Below, one piece after another: positions 6,794 to 11,805 of a stretch of DNA of 11,805 bases. The position numbers and the translations under genes were made by a program. Source of the stretch: Alphaproteobacteria bacterium UBA2964 (GTDB taxonomy: Bacteria; Pseudomonadota; Alphaproteobacteria; MPNO01; UBA2964); NCBI GenBank assembly GCA_002348425.1, contig DEBE01000032.1, positions 1 through 11,805 of the forward strand, given 5' to 3'. Under the pieces are notes generated by a model. The model did not search any database. It saw only the letters and a list, made by a program, of their open reading frames with translations, and was not told where the DNA came from. How positions within the stretch are numbered: the stretch's first letter is position 1; every line of letters starts with the position of its first letter.

Positions 6794-8236
6794 TTAATAA
6801 CTATCAAGTATATCATCCACTAGACCGCCAAAGGTATCCCAAGGTGCATTAAGATAACTATAATTAGTCACAACAAAACTTGGACCGGCATAAAACCTCT
6901 CATATTGCAAATGGCGTCCAGCAAACTCGGATCCTATTAAATCCCAAGCTAGTTTATAAAGTTTCATTCTATCGATTGCGCTTTGCCCGGGAACAGACCA
7001 GTACTTTTCGAAAGTATTTTTCATCTCTGAGTTCTCTATAACTGAAATATCTGCGGGCATTTGAAACGGCCCACCCCCCATTAAATCGCGAATAACATCG
7101 CAAATCCTTGAATAGTTGGTAGTACACCAATGCAACGCTGCATACATGTACCGCCGATTAATGTTTATATAACCATCAACTAAACTTTCAGGTTCATTCA
7201 GCTGTCCTTTTATCATTGCCTCCAGTGCTGCCTGTTGAGCTGCTAACTCACCTAAAATGCCTTGAACAGCTGGTATATGCCCCACACCGTTAGCCTCAAC
7301 AATTTTATGCGCTATACCGACGATTAGTTTCAATTTTTCAAGAAATCTTATATTGGATTGGTGATTACCCATGGAATGCGATGGGGACTTAACATAAATA
7401 CCTCGGGACATCTCTGGATTATCATGAACAAAAACTTTTTCCCACGGCACTTTAACATTCTCGAATACAACCATTGCATCCGATTCATCAAAGCGCCAAG
7501 AAAGTGGATTATCAAACTCTGTGACAGCGTACTTTTCTAGAGACTTTCGTGACCAAATTGAAACCCCTGTTTCATTTAATGGCACAGCACAGGTAATGGA
7601 TTCTTTTTCTTGGTTTGCTCCTAACGGAAGCAGGTTACCAACCCAAGTCTCATTACTGAAAATCGCAGATGTTCCCAGCATCTTCATTCCATTAAGCGTA
7701 ACGCCGCTATCATCTTCATCAGATACACGCAGCGTTGGAACCGTCATTCCCTCCCGTTCATAAAGTTCCGGTTTTCGTGCTCCCTGTGGCGGCAAGACCG
7801 TGTAACATGCAAAAATATCATTATCACGCATATGCTCATAATATTTTATTATATTGCTCCCGTAGCCTTTCCCAATTTCTTCAAACATCTCAGGTTTCAT
7901 AGCAAGACCTGTGACAAAGCTAGCCACATGATCCGGTGACCGCCCTAACAAACCATGAGACCACTCGGCTATTCGACGATGGGTCTCCATCCTCTTTTTT
8001 AAATCTTGATCGGTTTTCGGCATTAGGAAATATGAACTATATTGATTACCATTATGCTCATAAGACATGACATCCCTATGTTCTGGTGCTGCTTTCATGT
8101 CATAAATCAGTGAAAATGAATTTGCGGCATTACGGAATGCTTCATGAGTAGTGATATCCTCGACCAACTCATTACCTAGGTACACTCGGCGACCATCACG
8201 TAATCCTTCGAGGTATTCTTTTCCAGACTTTAACAT
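6794..8236 (-). CDS. 4-hydroxyphenylacetate 3-hydroxylase family protein (HpaB-like flavin-dependent oxygenase)
   Basis: Resembles the oxygenase component of two-component FADH2-dependent phenol hydroxylases (HpaB/PvcC group, acyl-CoA dehydrogenase fold). With the ATG at 8234-8236 the protein has 480 residues, the usual family length. The N-terminal domain shows YLEGLRDGRRVYLG (8-21), HEAFRNAANSFSLIYD (31-46) and HGLLGRSPDHVASF (94-107). The C-terminal domain shows SPSHSMGNHQSNIRFLEKLKL, a DLMGGGPFQMPA stretch typical of the family, and a tail ending in GGLVDDILDSY. In characterised HpaB proteins the GRSPDY Arg and Tyr and a later His (LTH) contact the phenol; here Arg is kept (R99), Tyr is His (H103) and the His is Tyr (Y145), so 4-hydroxyphenylacetate is doubtful as substrate. 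No HpaC-type flavin reductase is nearby. The start was chosen because AGAAGG (8244-8249) lies 7 nt before this ATG; a GTG two codons upstream at 8240-8242 sits too close to it. Confidence 0.88.
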   Translation of the reverse strand: MLKSGKEYLEGLRDGRRVYLGNELVEDITTHEAFRNAANSFSLIYDMKAAPEHRDVMSYEHNGNQYSSYFLMPKTDQDLKKRMETHRRIAEWSHGLLGRSPDHVASFVTGLAMKPEMFEEIGKGYGSNIIKYYEHMRDNDIFACYTVLPPQGARKPELYEREGMTVPTLRVSDEDDSGVTLNGMKMLGTSAIFSNETWVGNLLPLGANQEKESITCAVPLNETGVSIWSRKSLEKYAVTEFDNPLSWRFDESDAMVVFENVKVPWEKVFVHDNPEMSRGIYVKSPSHSMGNHQSNIRFLEKLKLIVGIAHKIVEANGVGHIPAVQGILGELAAQQAALEAMIKGQLNEPESLVDGYININRRYMYAALHWCTTNYSRICDVIRDLMGGGPFQMPADISVIENSEMKNTFEKYWSVPGQSAIDRMKLYKLAWDLIGSEFAGRHLQYERFYAGPSFVVTNYSYLNAPWDTFGGLVDDILDSY

Positions 8237-8243
8237 TGACACA

Positions 8244-8249
8244 CCTTCT
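8244..8249 (-). promoter_or_regulatory. Ribosome binding site that decides the HpaB-like start
   Basis: The minus strand reads AGAAGG, with 7 nt to the ATG at 8234-8236 but only 1 nt to the in-frame GTG at 8240-8242. Normal spacing therefore supports the ATG, giving a protein two residues shorter than the longest open frame. Confidence 0.6.
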
Positions 8250-8263
8250 TCCGTAGAAAAGTT

Positions 8264-8298
8264 TTTAAATAAGTTACAATGGTCCCTACCAATATTGG
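8264..8298 (-). promoter_or_regulatory. Weak candidate promoter with palindrome upstream of the HpaB-like gene
   Basis: In the 75-81 nt gap between the Nudix gene and the hydroxylase homologue, the minus strand has TTGGTA (8287-8292) and TTTAAA (8264-8269), 17 nt apart, each a 4/6 match to -35 and -10. The perfect 10-bp palindrome CCAATATTGG (8289-8298) overlaps the -35 position, a layout seen with repressor operators. Both could be chance in AT-rich sequence; the gap being the largest inside this gene run is the only other support. Confidence 0.25.
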
Positions 8299-8317
8299 AT
8301 CTTTTACAAGTCTAAAT

Positions 8318-8797
8318 TCAGAGTATGGTATTAGAGCGCTCTCTTAACTCAAACGAACTAGATTTCCTAAACTTATTTGCAGATCGAATTACATTGAGAG
8401 TCAGGGGTCTAAGTTTATAATCCGCAAGCTCTGAAAGAGAAACCCAGCGTGCGTCAGCTGCATCATCGCCAGCTACAATCTCGCCACTTTTCCAATTGGC
8501 AACAAAATCTACCAAAGTATAATGAAATTTCACCCTGTTGTTATCATCATGATTAATACTGTTTATTACATCTATTAGGCCTAAATTTTTAATCCGTACA
8601 TTTGTTTCCTCCAACACTTCTCGACATGCCGCTTCTTCGATTGTTTCACCGATTTCTTGCGCACCGCCAGGAATACTCCAGCTATTCAACCTTGGTTGCT
8701 TACCTCGTTTCGTCAACAACACGTCACTTTGACGAAAAACAACAACGCCGACACCAACGAATGGTCTACCGGGATAAGCTCTTGCATGTTCGTTCAT
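8318..8797 (-). CDS. Nudix hydrolase
   Basis: Hydrolyses a nucleoside diphosphate linked to a variable moiety; the substrate is unassigned. The protein is a single Nudix domain of 159 residues from the ATG at 8795-8797. The Nudix box is clear: PGGAQEIGETIEEAACREVLEETNV, running from codon 43 to 67 of this start, with the metal-binding REVLEE glutamates present. The only departure from the consensus is Asn at the Gly of the final EExGU. The N-terminal RAYPGRPFVGVGVVVF strand and the SWSIPGGAQEIGET wording resemble the ADP-ribose pyrophosphatase-like branch, but that does not fix a substrate. A longer version starts at a GTG at 8813-8815, six codons upstream; I prefer the ATG because GGGTGG precedes it and the extra residues (MFGWLL) are not family-like. 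It lies just after the MFS gene and before the HpaB-like gene on the same strand, so it is probably co-transcribed with the transporter. Confidence 0.9.
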   Translation of the reverse strand: MNEHARAYPGRPFVGVGVVVFRQSDVLLTKRGKQPRLNSWSIPGGAQEIGETIEEAACREVLEETNVRIKNLGLIDVINSINHDDNNRVKFHYTLVDFVANWKSGEIVAGDDAADARWVSLSELADYKLRPLTLNVIRSANKFRKSSSFELRERSNTIL

Positions 8798-8821
8798 TAA
8801 TAACCACCCAAACACCTAATC

Positions 8822-10096
8822 TTATATAACGCTGCTACGTCTTACCGGAAAAAGTAACCAAATTAACCCTAAAATCTCCAATAAAATAACACTTATAAGA
8901 GCGACTTGATGTCCAACCGGATCATAGGTTCCATCTCCAAGAGGAGGCCATAGGCCTATTAATACACCAATGCCCCATTGGAGAATAAATGCACTAATAA
9001 AAATTAACATGTTTTGCGCAGTATTAACTTTACCAACCATGTGACTGGGAAAAGTTTGAGAAAGTAACGCATAAACCAACAATGTCGATGACCCAAAAAA
9101 ACCAAAACCTGCGCATAAATATAATGATAGGGAGGTAAACTCTGCTGCTATCATAATTTGAAATAGAAGCGATAGCATGACACCTGCTCTTACAACAGAA
9201 ATTAGCCCTATTCCCAAGTGTTGTAATTTATCGGCAATGACGCCCATACTCATAACCCCGACCAGCATCCCAATATTAAATATCAACATCGAGGTAGCCA
9301 CTTCACCTCTTGTTTGTCCAGCCACATCAGCAAGCCAGGGCCCCATCCAGAGAGCCTGATAAGAAAGAAATACACCTCCATGAATTAGTGTAATTACTGC
9401 TATTTGCCAAAAAAATCGATCCCTATAAATAGCAATCAAATCACGAAATTGGTCACTGAAGTTATAATCAATATTATTTTTTCCATTAAAAGTATATTTT
9501 TGATCGGGAATAACGAATGCTGTCAGTAAGACTAAGAAAATAGTGAATCCACTGAGGATTAAGAAAATCATACGCCAACCAAAAAGATCGGCCATTAACT
9601 CCACCGGAATAGTTGCGGTTAAAGCCCCGAATGTACCAAATGTCATGGTGCAAGCGTTAACAAACGGAAGCCTATTAATAGGGAACCATTGCGCATTAGC
9701 CTTTAAAGCTGCCATCAGACAACCTGAAACACCCAAACCAATAAGACTTCTCGCTGTTATAAGCGCGAAAATGGAATTACTAATTGCAAAAAGAAAACTA
9801 CCTAAAGCTGCTATGATTAATAGGATTATTTGAACTCTACGGGGACCATACCGATCCAAAATTACTCCTAAGGGCGTTTGAAAAGCAGCAAATAAAATAA
9901 AGTAAATACTTGTAAGAAACCCTAAATCAGCTGCAGTAAGCTGCAGATCAATGGCTAAATCGGAAGCAATTACAACATTTACTGTCCTAAAGAAATAAGA
10001 GAGAAAATATCCAATTCCAAATGGAATTAAGACAGTTACAAACAGACGACGTTCTATATCAGTCTGAAATGCTTTATTAGGTGGAGTTGTATTCAT
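8822..10096 (-). CDS. Major facilitator superfamily transporter, substrate unknown
   Basis: An inner-membrane secondary transporter of 424 residues with about twelve predicted membrane helices. By eye the hydrophobic segments fall near residues 19-44, 58-80, 89-107, 110-131, 146-166, 174-196, 231-250, 267-287, 297-317, 323-345, 357-381 and 397-417, with a hydrophilic central loop at about 197-229. The MFS signature GVILDRYGPRR (77-87) sits between helices 2 and 3. An early Arg in helix 1 (FFRTVNVVIASDLA) and the LGFLTSIYFILFAAFQTPLG segment resemble a broad proteobacterial MFS group with unassigned substrates. The ATG has AGGGA nine nt upstream. It is the first gene of the leftward run and is divergent from the amidase, separated by 144 nt with a shared control region. 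A drug or metabolite exporter, or an importer for the amidase substrate, are both possible; sequence alone does not say. Confidence 0.92.
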   Translation of the reverse strand: MNTTPPNKAFQTDIERRLFVTVLIPFGIGYFLSYFFRTVNVVIASDLAIDLQLTAADLGFLTSIYFILFAAFQTPLGVILDRYGPRRVQIILLIIAALGSFLFAISNSIFALITARSLIGLGVSGCLMAALKANAQWFPINRLPFVNACTMTFGTFGALTATIPVELMADLFGWRMIFLILSGFTIFLVLLTAFVIPDQKYTFNGKNNIDYNFSDQFRDLIAIYRDRFFWQIAVITLIHGGVFLSYQALWMGPWLADVAGQTRGEVATSMLIFNIGMLVGVMSMGVIADKLQHLGIGLISVVRAGVMLSLLFQIMIAAEFTSLSLYLCAGFGFFGSSTLLVYALLSQTFPSHMVGKVNTAQNMLIFISAFILQWGIGVLIGLWPPLGDGTYDPVGHQVALISVILLEILGLIWLLFPVRRSSVI

Positions 10097-10128
10097 ATAT
10101 TAAGTTCCCTCTCCCGGGACGCAGGAAT

Positions 10129-10159
10129 GGTATAATTGATGATTCTTATCAATTGTCAA
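10129..10159 (-). promoter_or_regulatory. Candidate leftward promoter for the MFS gene, with internal inverted repeat
   Basis: The minus strand carries a perfect -35 TTGACA (10154-10159) and TATACC (10129-10134), a 4/6 -10, separated by 19 nt, slightly long. Between them lies the inverted repeat AATTGAT (10134-10140) / ATCAATT (10148-10154) with a 7-nt spacer, centre to centre 14 nt. A repeat filling a promoter spacer is a classic position for a dimeric repressor or MerR-type activator, and a 19-nt spacer is typical of MerR-controlled promoters. No regulator gene is in the window. This is suggestive, not proven. Confidence 0.42.
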
Positions 10160-10202
10160 ATGCTGAACACGTGACACCGCAGCCTATCGAAATTTGTTAT
10201 GG

Positions 10203-10231
10203 TTGACTGAATACTGTTCCATCTGCAATGT
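10203..10231 (+). promoter_or_regulatory. Candidate rightward promoter for the amidase, near-leaderless
   Basis: TTGACT (10203-10208) matches the -35 consensus at 5/6; 17 nt downstream is CAATGT (10226-10231), a poor -10 (2/6). Transcription from here would begin at about 10238-10241, at or almost at the amidase ATG, giving a leaderless or nearly leaderless mRNA. That would explain why no Shine-Dalgarno precedes the ATG. The weak -10 keeps confidence low. Confidence 0.28.
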
Positions 10232-10240
10232 GCCCACACG

Positions 10241-11578
10241 ATGAAATCAATTTTACAACAAAGTGATGACTTAAATAAGGGTCGTACAACTTCTCGAGAG
10301 ATTGTCGAAAAAGCTTTAGCTAAAATCTATGATCAAAATGGGGAAGGTAAAAGGGCCTTTATTAAGGTTTTTGCAGACAAAGCACGTATGGATGCGGATA
10401 TTCAAGATACTCTGCGATCCAAAGGAAGGCCAAAATCTGCAATCGCCGGACTACCGGTTTCAGTAAAAAGTCTATTCAATGTTGCAGGTGAAACGACAAC
10501 CGCAGGGTCTACAATTCTTAATGGAAACCCTCCTGCTAAAAAAGATGCAACCTCAGTAGCTCGCCTACGTAGCGCTGGAGCCATCATCATAGGCCACACA
10601 AATATGACCGAGTTCGCATATTCCGGACTTGGTATTAATCCACATTACGGGACTGCTAAAAACCCTTGGGATAGAAAAACTGGCAGAATACCGGGGGGTT
10701 CATCTTCTGGGGCAGCAGTGTCCGTAACCGACGGAATGGCAAGTTTTGCCCTCGGTTCTGATACTGGTGGCTCCATACGCATACCCTCCTCATTTTGCGG
10801 TTTAACTGGCTTCAAACCGACAAAGCAGCGCGTGCCGGCCTCTGAAGCCTACCCTCTGGTTCCAACACTAGATACTGCGGGGCCACTAGCTCCAACAGTT
10901 TCCTGTTGTGCATTAATTGATTCCATCCTTGCCGGTGAAAAACCAAAGAAGCTTAAGAAAAGAGCCTTAAAAAACCTAACATTTGCTATACCGCAAACCC
11001 TGGTACTCGACGATCTTGATGAACATGTTACCTTATGTTTTTCCAACGTCCTAGAAAAATTATCAGCTGCTGGAGCGAAGATAGTTGATATTGAGTTTCC
11101 CGAGTTAGGAGAGATTCCAAGAATAAATTCCGGGGGAGCTATTTACGCTGAAGCTTTCATTGCCCATCGAAATTTAATTGACAGATATTCTAGTCAGTAC
11201 GACCCTCGAGTCCGGCAACGTCTTCTGCGAATCAAAGATATTACCGCTGCCGATTATATAGTTGCAATGAAGGAAAGAGATCAACTTATCGAAAAGGCAA
11301 ATACGGTTACTAGAAATTTTGATGCCCTAATAATGCCAACTACTCCTACCATTGCCCCACCTATCAAAACCCTAGAAGAGGATGAAGAATTATATATCAA
11401 TACAAATACTCTGACACTTAGGAATACATTTTGCTTCAATTTCTTGGATCGGTGCGCATTATCTATTCCAATGCATCAAAGAGATGAAGCACCCACAGGT
11501 TTAATGATAGTTGGGGAAACGATGGGCGATCATAGCTTATTATCAATAGGTCAAACTATTGAGGAGGCATTAAATTAA
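10241..11578 (+). CDS. Amidase signature family hydrolase
   Basis: A serine amidohydrolase that cleaves a carboxamide; the substrate is not identifiable. All 445 residues of a single AS domain are present. The Ser-cisSer-Lys triad is visible: K76 in LPVSVKSLFNVAG, the cis-Ser in PGGSSSGAA (residues 151-159), and nucleophile S178 in GSDTGGSIRIPSSFCGLTGFKPT. The MPTTPTIAPP segment (about 365-374) and the C-terminal GLMIVGETMGDHSLLSIGQTIEEAL also fit. It looks more like stand-alone amidases than GatA of the tRNA amidotransferase: no gatB or gatC neighbours, and the second half is divergent. The ATG lacks a Shine-Dalgarno; it is kept because the N-terminal LNKGRTTSREIVEKALAKI helix characteristic of the family starts about ten residues in. 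It is divergent from the MFS gene and coupled by TAATG to the transglutaminase-like gene, suggesting a shared pathway for an amide or peptide-like compound (inference). Confidence 0.93.
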   Translation: MKSILQQSDDLNKGRTTSREIVEKALAKIYDQNGEGKRAFIKVFADKARMDADIQDTLRSKGRPKSAIAGLPVSVKSLFNVAGETTTAGSTILNGNPPAKKDATSVARLRSAGAIIIGHTNMTEFAYSGLGINPHYGTAKNPWDRKTGRIPGGSSSGAAVSVTDGMASFALGSDTGGSIRIPSSFCGLTGFKPTKQRVPASEAYPLVPTLDTAGPLAPTVSCCALIDSILAGEKPKKLKKRALKNLTFAIPQTLVLDDLDEHVTLCFSNVLEKLSAAGAKIVDIEFPELGEIPRINSGGAIYAEAFIAHRNLIDRYSSQYDPRVRQRLLRIKDITAADYIVAMKERDQLIEKANTVTRNFDALIMPTTPTIAPPIKTLEEDEELYINTNTLTLRNTFCFNFLDRCALSIPMHQRDEAPTGLMIVGETMGDHSLLSIGQTIEEALN

Positions 11579-11805
11579 TGCAACATGTTACTGCAGGTTT
11601 CCCAGAGGTCAGCCCAATCTATCTCCAGCAAACAGACTATTTTGATTTTAATCATGAGAGAGTTAAGGAATTTTCAAATAGCGCAATCGAAGGGGCTCAG
11701 ACTAATAAACAAAAGGCGATTAAACTTTTCTACGCTGTTAGAGACCAAATTCGCTATGACCCTTATAGCATTTCCCTAAATCCAAAACCATATAAAGCGA
11801 GTGAA
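11578..11805 (+). CDS. Transglutaminase-like domain protein, N-terminal part, runs off the right edge
   Basis: The first 76 codons of a gene whose ATG (11578-11580) uses the final A of the amidase TAA stop. A strong GAGGAGG at 11561-11567, inside the amidase gene, provides its ribosome binding site 10 nt upstream. Residues 43-76 (KQKAIKLFYAVRDQIRYDP, then YSIS and a PYKASE end) match the segment that precedes the catalytic Cys in bacterial transglutaminase-like proteins, which typically reads like LFxAVRDxIRYDPY followed by YxAS. The Cys-His-Asp triad would lie beyond the edge, so activity cannot be assessed. Such proteins are often cysteine peptidases or amidases rather than true crosslinkers. 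No signal peptide is seen at the N-terminus, so it is probably cytoplasmic. Assignment rests on a short stretch from memory of the family. Confidence 0.75.
   Translation, partial: MQHVTAGFPEVSPIYLQQTDYFDFNHERVKEFSNSAIEGAQTNKQKAIKLFYAVRDQIRYDPYSISLNPKPYKASE

Overview
The window is an AT-rich stretch that looks like an alphaproteobacterial chromosome. The main evidence is the block murA – DUF2948 gene – hisG – hisD – maf – ribonuclease E/G, all leftward. DUF2948 proteins are known mainly from Alphaproteobacteria, and this arrangement is a conserved neighbourhood there. Dense packing, short gaps and low GC by eye would suit a marine or otherwise streamlined lineage, but that is inference. I see no phage, transposon, CRISPR or plasmid signature.

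Region 1 (1-5429, all minus strand) is a housekeeping operon. Reading leftward it holds a 43-residue basic protein, murA (peptidoglycan precursor synthesis), a DUF2948 protein, hisG and hisD (first and last steps of histidine synthesis), maf (nucleotide pyrophosphatase, house-cleaning or division-linked) and the N-terminal 258 residues of a ribonuclease E/G. The coupling is tight: murA and the DUF2948 gene share ATGA, and hisG and hisD overlap by 8 nt. A candidate extended -10 promoter lies just upstream of the 43-codon gene.

Region 2 (5430-5717) is an intergenic island with a complete rightward tRNA-Thr(GGT) gene that encodes its own CCA end.

Region 3 (5718-10096, all minus strand) is a second leftward run: an MFS transporter, a Nudix hydrolase, an HpaB-type FADH2-dependent aromatic hydroxylase homologue and a tRNA 2-selenouridine synthase (SelU/MnmH). 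The MFS/Nudix gap is small (24 nt to the preferred Nudix start). The hydroxylase may have its own promoter.

Region 4 (10097-11805) begins with a divergent promoter region carrying an inverted repeat. Rightward genes follow: an amidase-signature hydrolase and, translationally coupled through TAATG, the N-terminus of a transglutaminase-like protein that runs off the right edge.

No clearly new system stands out. The items most worth a second look are the SelU whose Walker A glycine is replaced by arginine, the HpaB homologue whose predicted phenol-contacting Tyr and His are changed, the 43-codon gene upstream of murA, and the MFS / amidase–transglutaminase divergent unit with its inverted repeat and apparently SD-less amidase start.
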